A stretch of DNA of 64,000 nucleotides from Amycolatopsis rubida (GTDB taxonomy: Bacteria > Actinomycetota > Actinomycetes > Mycobacteriales > Pseudonocardiaceae). The translations under genes and the position numbers were made by a program. The DNA is taken from the NCBI RefSeq assembly GCF_900115345.1, contig NZ_FOWC01000016.1, forward strand, positions 1 to 64,000. The letters run 5' to 3'. Under the pieces are notes generated by a model, which saw nothing but the letters and a program-made list of their open reading frames with translations, had not been told where the DNA came from and did not search any database. This document shows positions 8,678 through 15,773 of the stretch, one piece after another (the stretch's first letter is position 1; each line of letters begins with the position of its first letter).

Positions 8678-9624
8678 CCGGCCACCTCCGTACCCAGCGT
8701 CTGCAGGTGCGCCATCGAGCCGTAGCGGGCTCGCAGGCTGGCGAATTCCGTCTCGTCGTGGAAATGCAGGGCGCCCGCGCCGAACTGCTTGGCGACCTCG
8801 ACCGCGTAGCGCGCGGCGGCGGCGATGTCGGTCTCGTGGCTGGCACCGGTCGCGCAGCCCGCCACCGTCGCCGCTGAGGTGATTGCCAGCCCGACGACCG
8901 GCGCGTCCGTCGCCGTCGCCGGCTGCAGGATCGAGTTCAGGTGGTAGACGCCGTTGCCGTAGGGCGTGATGTCCTGCGTGGTGATCGGGTAGGTCACCAG
9001 CGGCGCACCGGTCACTGCCTCCAGCAGTTCGCCGAGGCCCTCGGAGACCCGCAGGATGTAGCCGCTGCGCACAGTCGGGGAGAGGGCGAGCCCGCGGTGG
9101 TTGATCACCCGGTTGCCCTTGGTGGTGTCGATCGACAGCACGGCGGCCATCTCGGCGGACAGCTCGTAGCTGTTCATCGTGGCGATGTCGACCGGCGAGT
9201 TCATGAACGGCACCGGGTCGTGCGGCAGGGTCGGCGCGTCCGGGCAGATATGCGTGCCGATCAGCACGTCGCCGGCCAGCACGTCCCCGCGCGCCCGCAT
9301 GGACAGCAGTTTGGCGGCGGCGGCGAGCGCCGCGGCCGCACCGTCCCCATCGGACACGAACCCGGTCACCTCGGGCCGGGCGCCGACCCCGCCGAGCCGC
9401 CCCACCACACCGAGTGTGGGCGCGTCGCCACCCGCGGTGCGGCCACGGCTGCCGGACACGCGCACCCGGACGAAATCGGTCTTCCCGGCAGGGCCGGGCA
9501 CCGTGGTGATCTCCGCGCCGCTGCCGTCCGCGCCGGCGACGGCGTCGAGGTAGGCGACGACCTCTTTCCCGGTCACCGCCGGGTCGTCGAGGATTTCGAG
9601 CAGTTCCAGGACGTGTTTGAGCAT
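8674..9624 (-). CDS. DUF1177-family protein
   Basis: A 316-aa protein that I match to DUF1177 from memory of its length and of segments such as MNSPVDIATMNSYELSAEM, TTKGNRVINHRG and a C-terminal HFHDETEFASL. No signal peptide or membrane segment. Function unknown; conserved His, Asp and Glu residues scattered through it would suit a metal-dependent enzyme. First gene of the operon, started by ATG 9624 after AGAGGAA, and divergent from an IclR regulator 104 bases away. Its position ahead of a permease and two peptidases suggests a catabolic role for the imported compound. Confidence 0.75.
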   Translation of the reverse strand: MLKHVLELLEILDDPAVTGKEVVAYLDAVAGADGSGAEITTVPGPAGKTDFVRVRVSGSRGRTAGGDAPTLGVVGRLGGVGARPEVTGFVSDGDGAAAALAAAAKLLSMRARGDVLAGDVLIGTHICPDAPTLPHDPVPFMNSPVDIATMNSYELSAEMAAVLSIDTTKGNRVINHRGLALSPTVRSGYILRVSEGLGELLEAVTGAPLVTYPITTQDITPYGNGVYHLNSILQPATATDAPVVGLAITSAATVAGCATGASHETDIAAAARYAVEVAKQFGAGALHFHDETEFASLRARYGSMAHLQTLGTEVAG

Positions 9625-9728
9625 GTGGTTCCTCTGGAGAGTGCAAAGCCGCCGGGGATTGGTCCGACCAGATTCCGTCCGGGCGCCCCCACTTGACAAA
9701 CATTTCCCGTTATTCGCACAATGACCGA

Positions 9729-10523
9729 ATGCCGGATCCGGACGACCGCTCCACCCCGCCCGGCCTGCCGCAGACCGCGGACCGCGCGTTGCAGGTGCTG
9801 CTCGCGTTCGACCGCGCCCGCCCGGAATGGGGAGTCACCGCGGTGGCGCGCGAGTTCGGGCTGCACACCTCGATCGCCCAACGGCTCCTGGCCGTGCTGG
9901 CCCACCGCGGTTTCCTCGTCCGGGACGACAGCACCCGCAAGTACCGGATCGGCCCGGCCGCCCTCCACCTCGGCCGGTTGTGGGACCGCGCCGGGGCGCT
10001 GGACCTGCTCGTGGTCCCGGTCCTGTCCGACCTCGCCGCCCAAACCGGGCACGCCGCCCTGCTGTCCCTGCCCGACGGCGCACACACCCGGTGCGTGCTG
10101 GCCGCGGAAGGCGCGGACGGCCGCCTGCGCGGTTACTCGCTGGTCGGCGAGCTGTACCCGGCGCACGCGGGTGCGACCAGCAAGGCGTACTTCGCGTTCC
10201 TGCCCGAAGAGGAGCGCGACCGCCTGTTCGCCGACCGCCCGATGGCACGGTTCACCCCGGATACGGTCACCGACCTGGCCGTCCTGCGGGAGCAGCTGGC
10301 CGAGGTCGCTCAGCGGGGCTGGGCGTTCACCACCGGTGAGTACGACGCCGGGGTGGCCACGCTCGCGGTGCCGGTGTTCTTGCGTGGGGAGCCGTACGGG
10401 AGCTTGTCCGTGGGTTGGTCTTCCTCGCGCTTCGAGCACGATCCGGAGCAGTGGGTGGATGTGCTGCGCCGGGGAGCGGAGTTGATCGAACTGCGGCTTT
10501 CCCGGCCGGTTCCCCGGCGGTGA
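9729..10523 (+). CDS. IclR-family transcriptional regulator
   Basis: A 264-aa regulator. The N-terminal winged helix-turn-helix spans about residues 10-75 (ALQVLLAFDRARPEWGVTAV ... TSIAQRLLAVLAHRGF, then the wing RKYRIGPAALHLG). The C-terminal effector domain follows and ends with GVATLAVPVFL and SLSVGWSSSRF. The frame opens at a TTG (9693), but that codon lies in a TTGACA that may be a -35 element; ATG 9729 is preferred. It is divergent from the DUF1177-permease-M20-pepE operon and is its likely regulator, with an organic acid or amide as the expected effector. Confidence 0.88.
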   Translation: MPDPDDRSTPPGLPQTADRALQVLLAFDRARPEWGVTAVAREFGLHTSIAQRLLAVLAHRGFLVRDDSTRKYRIGPAALHLGRLWDRAGALDLLVVPVLSDLAAQTGHAALLSLPDGAHTRCVLAAEGADGRLRGYSLVGELYPAHAGATSKAYFAFLPEEERDRLFADRPMARFTPDTVTDLAVLREQLAEVAQRGWAFTTGEYDAGVATLAVPVFLRGEPYGSLSVGWSSSRFEHDPEQWVDVLRRGAELIELRLSRPVPRR

Positions 10524-10572
10524 AGACCGGGGCTGCGGGCGCCGCCGCTCGTTGACCCTCGACAGATTCGAG

Positions 10573-10611
10573 GGCGGCTGGCGGGCGGCACTTCGCCGCC
10601 CGCCAGCCGCC
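10573..10611. terminator. Bidirectional terminator hairpin
   Basis: A perfect 17-bp stem (GGCGGCTGGCGGGCGGC and its complement) with the 5-base loop ACTTC lies between the convergent ends of the IclR gene and the AztD-like gene. There is no strong T-run on either side, which is usual for this G+C content. Confidence 0.75.
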
Positions 10612-10615
10612 TTGC

Positions 10616-11770
10616 TCAGCTTTCGGCGACCACTCCGCTGAGTTCGTTCGGCACGCCAGGAAGCGTTCCAGTCGCGGTCTTCTCCCCCGTCCCGAGATCG
10701 ACCGCGTGGACTTCCTTCTTGCCCGGGTCCGTCACATACGCCGTCCCGCCGCGGACGAACAGCGCCGGTCGCGGCTGCTGCCATTCGAGCGGTTCCTGCC
10801 AAGCGCCGATGACCGGGATCGTCCGGGTCACCCGGGCCGCGGCCGGGTCGATCACGTGGATTTTGCCGTCGGTGCCCAGCACCAGGCCTTCGCCCCGCGG
10901 GCCGCGGGCCAGGGACCGGAAGGTGTAGCTGGTGCCGAGGTCGACGTGTCGCAGGCTGGCCTTCTCGGTGTCGATCAGCGACACCCGCGCCGGCCGCTCC
11001 AGTTCCGCGTCCTTGTCGGTTTTGTAGTCTCCCAGCGTGATCGACGAGTGCGGGGAGCCTGCCTGATTGCCGATGCGCCCGTACGCGTCCGGGCTGGTGA
11101 CCTTGGTGATCGTGCCCGCACGGTAGATCAGTGCGCCGGTCTCGCAGCCGACGACGACGGTCTCGCCCCGCGCGGTCGCTTCGCCGTGCACTCCAGGGCA
11201 TTGGTCGTTGCGCGCGATCTCCTTGCCGTCCTTGTCCCGCACTGCGATGCCGTTCCGGGCGTCCTCGTTGCCGACCGTGGCGACCAGCTCGCCGTTGGCC
11301 AGTTCGACCGCGACGCCGTGATGCGGTTCCGGGGTTTTGTGCTGGGGCGCGGGCGGTTTCCCGGTCCCGAGCGCCGCCGGGTCGAGCACCGTGATCTCGC
11401 CGGTGCCGTCGGAGAAGAGGACCGTTTTGCCTGCGTGCCGCACCACGTGTCCTGGTTTCGGGGCGCGGATTTCCGTGTCGGTGAGCGCCGCGCCCGCCGC
11501 GTCGAGGAGCCGGAATCCGGTGGCCGTGGAAACGATCAGGTGGCGGTCGTTCCCGGCCGGGTTCAGGCGGTTGAAGCCGGGCAGCGGGAGGTCCTTGACG
11601 ACCTTCAGGGTTTTCCCGTCCAGCAGGGAGATCCCGCCGTCGTAGGTGATCGCGACCGCGTCGGCGACCATCCGGGGCGCGGCTGCCGGGGGCTGCGGCG
11701 CGGAACCGCAGGCGGTCACCACGAGCAGGCTCGATACGGCGAGAGCGGTTCGGTACGGATTGAATGGCAT
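10616..11770 (-). CDS. AztD-like zinc-binding lipoprotein, second copy
   Basis: A 384-aa exported lipoprotein: signal sequence ending in the lipobox VVTAC (Cys21), then a beta-propeller-like series of repeats. Strong family features are PEPHHGVAVELANGELVATV and CPGVHGEATARGETVVVGCE, seen in the periplasmic zinc chaperone AztD that hands zinc to AztC. Metal-binding His occur in HHG and in CPGVHGE. It lies 40 bases after aztC as the last gene of the zinc operon. A 13-base palindrome TGAATGGCATTCA overlaps its start codon. A second AztD-like gene stands two genes upstream; which of the two is the main AztC partner cannot be told. Confidence 0.8.
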   Translation of the reverse strand: MPFNPYRTALAVSSLLVVTACGSAPQPPAAAPRMVADAVAITYDGGISLLDGKTLKVVKDLPLPGFNRLNPAGNDRHLIVSTATGFRLLDAAGAALTDTEIRAPKPGHVVRHAGKTVLFSDGTGEITVLDPAALGTGKPPAPQHKTPEPHHGVAVELANGELVATVGNEDARNGIAVRDKDGKEIARNDQCPGVHGEATARGETVVVGCETGALIYRAGTITKVTSPDAYGRIGNQAGSPHSSITLGDYKTDKDAELERPARVSLIDTEKASLRHVDLGTSYTFRSLARGPRGEGLVLGTDGKIHVIDPAAARVTRTIPVIGAWQEPLEWQQPRPALFVRGGTAYVTDPGKKEVHAVDLGTGEKTATGTLPGVPNELSGVVAES

Positions 11771-11810
11771 TCATTCTCCTTGGTGGGGATGGGTTTTCCG
11801 GTTCAGCCGA

Positions 11811-12719
11811 TCAGGGCGCGGCCAAGCCGTCGACGATCGCGTCGGTATTGGCGCGCATCATGTCCAGGTAGGTCGCCGCGCCTTGCCCGGGTTCGCTGAG
11901 GGACTCCGAGAACAGCGACTTCACCCGCACCCGCACGCCCGCCTGGTCGGCGAGCACCCGGGCGAGGCGGTCCGGCTGGGAGGAATCGGCGAAGACGGCC
12001 GGGACTCCGGCGGCCCGCACCGCGTCGGCCAGCGACTTCAGGTCCGACGCGCTGGGCGAGGCGAGCGTGGTGCCGCTCGGAATCACCGCGCCGACGACCT
12101 CGAAGCCGAACCGCTGGGCCAGGTAGCCGAAAACGTGGTGGTTGGTGACGAGTTTCCGGCGGTGCGGCGGGATTTCCGCGAACCGCCGGCGCATCGTGTC
12201 TTCGAGCGCGCCGATTTCTCGCCGGTACCGTTCGGCGTTGGCCCGGATCGCGGTTTCGTCCACTCCGGACACGCGCGCGACGACCTGGTCGGCGATGACC
12301 GTCACGGCGGCGCGGACACGGCCGGGGTCGGTCCAGAAATGCGGATCCGGGCCGCCGTGGGCCGCGTAGCTGATCGGATCGACCCGCTCGCCCACCGCCA
12401 GCGCGGGGACGCCGCTGCGTTCGGCCGCCTGGACCGTGCGCAGAATGCCTTCCTCCAGCCCGAGTCCGTTGTAGACGATCAGCCCCGCGTGTTCGACTTC
12501 CGCCGCCTGCTGGGCGGAAATGCCGAAGGAGTGCGGATCGGCGTTCGGTTTCATCAGCACCGTCACGCCGGCCTGGTCGCCGACGACGCGGCGGGTGATG
12601 TCGCCGAGGATGTTCGTGGTCACCACCACCGAACCGGCGCTCGCGCGGGCACCGGAACAGCCGGACACCACCAGAAGCGCGGCGGCGAACAGCGACAGCA
12701 CGGTCCGGGTTCTGCTCAT
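11811..12719 (-). CDS. aztC: Zinc ABC transporter substrate-binding lipoprotein AztC
   Basis: A 302-aa cluster A-I metal-binding protein. Lipobox VVSGC with Cys21 anchors it outside the membrane. Zinc ligands are recognisable as His63 (NADPHSFG), His127 (DPHFWTDP), His194/195 (TNHHVFGYL) and Asp245 (FADSSQPD). The loop before the second His is short and lacks the His/Asp-rich run of ZnuA, which is characteristic of AztC. Its ATG overlaps the upstream AztD stop (ATGA). It receives zinc directly or from AztD and delivers it to the AztB permease. Confidence 0.9.
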   Translation of the reverse strand: MSRTRTVLSLFAAALLVVSGCSGARASAGSVVVTTNILGDITRRVVGDQAGVTVLMKPNADPHSFGISAQQAAEVEHAGLIVYNGLGLEEGILRTVQAAERSGVPALAVGERVDPISYAAHGGPDPHFWTDPGRVRAAVTVIADQVVARVSGVDETAIRANAERYRREIGALEDTMRRRFAEIPPHRRKLVTNHHVFGYLAQRFGFEVVGAVIPSGTTLASPSASDLKSLADAVRAAGVPAVFADSSQPDRLARVLADQAGVRVRVKSLFSESLSEPGQGAATYLDMMRANTDAIVDGLAAP

Positions 12720-13900
12720 CGCCCGGTCTCCACGACGTAGCTGGCCTTGCCGGGAACGGTGAGCGTCCGGGCCCGGCGGAGGTGATCGTTGTAGTCGATC
12801 TCGTAGATCTCGCCGGAGGCCGGGTTGTTCACGTAGGCGCGGGTCGCATCGACCTGGATCGCCGGGGCGACCGGACCGTTGACCGCGGGAAGCAACGGGA
12901 CTTGCGCCTGCTGCGCCCCGGTGGCCGGGTCGAAGGCCCGCAGCACGCCGTCTCGGGTGAGCACCAGCAGCGGCGCGTCCTCGCCGACGGCGTTCAGCGC
13001 GGCCACCGGTCCGGTCTCGACCCGGGACCACGTCCGGGCCCGGACGTCCAGTGACCACACCGCGTCAGCCCCGGCCGCGGCGGCGAGAGTCGTGCTGCCC
13101 GGCCGGTGAGCGAACTTGGTGGCCCGTTCCTCTTTGCGGACCGGCCGCGGATAACGGATCTTCTCCCCCGCGAACGTGCCGTCCTTCTCGGTGACCAGCA
13201 ACGCGCCGTCCGCACACCCGAAGACGACACCACGCCGGGTGACCGCCGCACCGCTCAGTTCGGGGCACGGCTGCGCGATCTTCGCGACCGGCTTGCCCTG
13301 CCGGTCGTGCACTCGCACGCCGTCCGCAACCGAGGCCAGGACGCGTTCGCGATAGGGCACCGCCGCCCCGGCATGCGGACTCCGCGCGATCGTGCCGAGT
13401 TCCGCGATCGAGCCCCGGTCCAGCTTCGCCCGGTCCAGCAGCTTGGTGGTTCCGTCCGGAAAGGACAGTGCGGAGACGGCGGGATCGCTGTGAGCGGCCA
13501 GCAACCGCTGCCCCGGAGCGGTCCCGGTCTCGCGCACCGCGGCGCGGTAGTAGTGCACGTGGTCGCCGTGGTCGACCATCCAGGCGCCGCTGTCGATGAC
13601 CCGGACTCCGTCGGCGCGTCCGGTGAGGTACCCGAACCGGCCGTCCCCGGTGATCGCGTGCACTCCCTCGACTGTTCCGACGGGCGTGACTTGCTCGGTG
13701 ATCAGGTCCAGCACGTGCGCCGCACCAGTCGAGGCGTCGGCGACGACCAGCCTCGACTGTGCTTCGGCGGTCTCCTCCGCTCCCTCGACGTAGCCGTGCG
13801 GCGGGGCGGCGGGTTGCTCCGCCGGATCGTGCCCGCAGGCGGCCAGCACCGCGACCGTCGCCAGCACGCCCGCCGCCCGGCGGACAGATGATGTTGTCAT
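12716..13900 (-). CDS. aztD: AztD-like zinc metallochaperone lipoprotein
   Basis: A 394-aa lipoprotein with lipobox VLAAC (Cys22) and a predicted beta-propeller body. The segment VDHGDHVHYYRA (about residues 109-120) holds a cluster of His and Asp suited to zinc, and CPELSGAAVTRRG with VFGCADGALLV corresponds to the conserved AztD region of the paralogue downstream. It lies between the permease (12-base gap) and aztC (ATGA overlap). AztD proteins transfer zinc to AztC in the known four-gene system. The gene symbol is given by family and context; two AztD-like genes share this locus. Confidence 0.8.
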   Translation of the reverse strand: MTTSSVRRAAGVLATVAVLAACGHDPAEQPAAPPHGYVEGAEETAEAQSRLVVADASTGAAHVLDLITEQVTPVGTVEGVHAITGDGRFGYLTGRADGVRVIDSGAWMVDHGDHVHYYRAAVRETGTAPGQRLLAAHSDPAVSALSFPDGTTKLLDRAKLDRGSIAELGTIARSPHAGAAVPYRERVLASVADGVRVHDRQGKPVAKIAQPCPELSGAAVTRRGVVFGCADGALLVTEKDGTFAGEKIRYPRPVRKEERATKFAHRPGSTTLAAAAGADAVWSLDVRARTWSRVETGPVAALNAVGEDAPLLVLTRDGVLRAFDPATGAQQAQVPLLPAVNGPVAPAIQVDATRAYVNNPASGEIYEIDYNDHLRRARTLTVPGKASYVVETGR

Positions 13901-13912
13901 ACGTCCTCGATT

Positions 13913-14746
13913 TCAGTTGTCGGACAAAGAATTCCTGCCGCGGACGACGGACAGCAGAGCGGAAAGGAAGAAGAGCGCGATCGCGGCGGCGGCGATGCTG
14001 GCTCCCGCGGCGGTGCCCCAGTGCCAGGACACGAGCAGTCCCGCGACCGTGGACAGGATTCCCATGAGCGCGGCGAGCACCATGACCGTCGTGATGCGGC
14101 GCGCCCAGAACGTGGCCGCGGCCGCCGGGCCGATCAGCAACCCGAATGCCAGCAAGGTGCCGACGACCCGGAACGACGCGACCACAGTCACGGTCACCAG
14201 CGCCAGCAGGAGGGCGTTCGCGAGACCTGGCCGCAACCCCAGCGTCTGGGCCTTGCGCACGTCGAAAGCGACGGCGGCGAACGGGCGATACCCGAGCAGC
14301 GAGACCGCGGCGACCAAACCCAGTGCGATCGCCAGGACCAGCAGATCGCCCGCACCGACGGCCAGCACGTCGCCGAAGAGGAACCCGGTGAGGTCGACCG
14401 CGAACGACTGCGAATGCGACACGATGATCACGCCGGTGGCGAGCATGCCCACGAACAGCAACCCGATCATCGTGTCCTGCGACAACCGCCGCGACCGGCC
14501 GAGCGCGGTCACGCCCCCGGCCATCACCGCGGCACTCAGCACCGCGCCGAGCAGCGGGTTCACTCCCGCCAGCGACGCGATCGCCACCCCGGGCAGCATC
14601 CCGTGCGACAGCGCCTCGCCCAGGAAAGCCATCCCCCGCAACACCACCCAGGTGCCCGCCAGCGCGCACATCACCGACACGAGGACCCCGGCGAGGAGCG
14701 CGCGCTGCATGAACGACACGTCGAAGGGGGTCAGCAACCAGGTCAC
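13913..14746 (-). CDS. aztB: Zinc ABC transporter permease AztB
   Basis: A 277-aa ABC-3 family (ZnuB/TroC type) permease with about eight helices. Typical segments are GMAFLGEALSHGMLPGVAI near the N-terminus, GLLFVGMLATGVII, and VVGTLLAFGLLIGPAAAAT near the C-terminus, the last being the family signature. First gene of the minus-strand operon, with GTG at 14746. The start is 48 bases from the divergent ATPase start and only 13 from the Zur-like box, so both directions can be controlled from one site. Confidence 0.9.
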   Translation of the reverse strand: MTWLLTPFDVSFMQRALLAGVLVSVMCALAGTWVVLRGMAFLGEALSHGMLPGVAIASLAGVNPLLGAVLSAAVMAGGVTALGRSRRLSQDTMIGLLFVGMLATGVIIVSHSQSFAVDLTGFLFGDVLAVGAGDLLVLAIALGLVAAVSLLGYRPFAAVAFDVRKAQTLGLRPGLANALLLALVTVTVVASFRVVGTLLAFGLLIGPAAAATFWARRITTVMVLAALMGILSTVAGLLVSWHWGTAAGASIAAAAIALFFLSALLSVVRGRNSLSDN

Positions 14747-14759
14747 GCCGCCACTATAG

Positions 14760-14774
14760 TGGAAATGGTTTTCA
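14760..14774. promoter_or_regulatory. Zur-like operator between aztB and aztA
   Basis: TGGAAATGGTTTTCA fits the actinobacterial Zur 7-1-7 box TGAAAATGATTTTCA at 13 of 15 positions. It lies in the 48-base divergent gap between the permease and the ATPase of a zinc importer, exactly where zinc-dependent repression would be expected. Confidence 0.75.
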
Positions 14775-14794
14775 TTCTCTTTAAGGGGGCTTTA

Positions 14795-15502
14795 GTGAAC
14801 GTCGCCGAACCGGCCGTCACCTTGCGAAACGTCCGCGCGGGCTACGGGCCGCACGAGGTGCTCGGCGGGATCACCGCCGAGGTGCCCGCGGCGCGGAGCA
14901 CCGCCGTCGTCGGGGCGAACGGGGCAGGGAAGTCGACCCTGCTCAACGTGATCGCCGGGATCCAGCCGATCAGCTCCGGCTCGCTGCACCGCACCGGCCG
15001 GCTCCGCGCCGCCTACGCGACCCAGCACAGCGAGGTGTCCGGCGAACTCCCGATCACCGTCCGCGCCACGGTGACCATGGCCCGCTGGGCACACCGCGGC
15101 CCGTGGCGCAGGCTCACCGCCCGGGACCGGACGATCGTCGAGGACTGCCTTGAGCAGCTGGACATCGCGGCCATCGCCGACCAGCCGCTGGGCGCCCTCT
15201 CCGGCGGACAGCGGCAGCGGACGCTCGTGGCCCAAGCCCTTGCCCAGCAGTCGGATCTGCTGCTGCTCGACGAACCCGCGGCAGGTCTGGACCTGCACGC
15301 CCAGACCCTCATCGACGAGGCTCTCGACGCGACCGTTCGCGGCGGGGCGACCGTTGTCCGGATCACCCATGACCTCGCCGTTGCCCGCCGCGCGGCGCAC
15401 TGCCTGCTGCTGCGCGACGGGCGGTTGCTCGCCGAAGGCCCGCCCTCCGCGGTGCTCAGCCGGGAGCGGGTGGCTGTGGGGTGGGGTTTGCCGGAAGAGT
15501 AA
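14795..15502 (+). CDS. aztA: Zinc ABC transporter ATP-binding protein AztA
   Basis: A 235-aa ATPase with all expected motifs: Walker A GANGAGKST (Lys46), the ABC signature LSGGQRQR, Walker B LLLLDEPAAGLD, and the switch His in RITHDLAVA. An in-frame ATG at 14765 is rejected as start because it lies inside the Zur-like box; GTG 14795 has AAGGGGG 5 bases ahead. Transcribed away from the permease and the rest of the operon. Provides ATP hydrolysis for zinc import. Confidence 0.9.
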   Translation: MNVAEPAVTLRNVRAGYGPHEVLGGITAEVPAARSTAVVGANGAGKSTLLNVIAGIQPISSGSLHRTGRLRAAYATQHSEVSGELPITVRATVTMARWAHRGPWRRLTARDRTIVEDCLEQLDIAAIADQPLGALSGGQRQRTLVAQALAQQSDLLLLDEPAAGLDLHAQTLIDEALDATVRGGATVVRITHDLAVARRAAHCLLLRDGRLLAEGPPSAVLSRERVAVGWGLPEE

Positions 15503-15592
15503 GAAACCGGACTTCCCCTGCACCACAGCGAAAGCCCTATATCGATGGCGGCGCTGGCCCTCGGCGGCATAGGATTCCGGCGCGGGGAACGG

Positions 15593-15663
15593 CATGGAGT
15601 AGATCAGCGGCAGATCGCCCGGCTCGGGACCGGGAGGGCGCGGGTTCGAGTCCCGCCTCCATG
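15593..15663 (+). ncRNA. tRNA-like RNA 1 (anticodon position CGG)
   Basis: A 71-base sequence folds into a complete cloverleaf with no mispairs: acceptor CATGGAG/CTCCATG, D stem GATC/GATC with loop AGCGGCA, anticodon stem CCCGG/CCGGG with loop CTCGGGA, 5-base variable loop, and T stem GCGGG/CCCGC with loop TTCGAGT. T8, A14, G18G19, A21, T33 and TTC of the T loop are in place. The C1:G72 pair and the CGG anticodon loop recall bacterial tRNA-Pro, but the discriminator base is T, there is no CCA, and it is followed 15 bases later by a sister copy and then an ORF. It may be a tRNA-derived leader rather than a translating tRNA. Confidence 0.75.
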
Positions 15664-15678
15664 TCCCTCCCGCCGCGT

Positions 15679-15750
15679 CTTGGAGTAGTTCAGCAGGCAG
15701 AACACCCGGCTGTTCCCCGGGAAGGCGCAGGTTCGAATCCTGCCTCCAAG
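15679..15750 (+). ncRNA. tRNA-like RNA 2 (anticodon position GTT)
   Basis: A second cloverleaf of 72 bases: acceptor CTTGGAG/CTCCAAG, D stem GTTC/GAAC, anticodon stem CCCGG/CCGGG with loop CTGTTCC, T stem GCAGG/CCTGC with loop TTCGAAT. Compared with copy 1, the acceptor, D and T stems differ by compensated base pairs, which is direct evidence that the folded RNA is selected. GTT would read Asn codons, but C at position 37 and C1:G72 are unlike tRNA-Asn. The 3' end is 10 bases before the ribosome site of the next gene, so both RNAs would form its 5' leader. Confidence 0.75.
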
Positions 15751-15773
15751 TCTTGACCACAGGGGGAATCCAC

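Noticed and set aside
14765..14794. ATG at 14765 as start of the AztA ATPase
   Set aside because: It lies inside the Zur-like box and gives a non-homologous MVFILFKG extension; GTG 14795 has a good ribosome site.
15593..15750. Calling the two cloverleaves ordinary tRNA-Pro and tRNA-Asn genes
   Set aside because: No CCA, T as discriminator, C37 in the second, C1:G72 in both and placement as a leader of an ORF make this unlikely, though not excluded.
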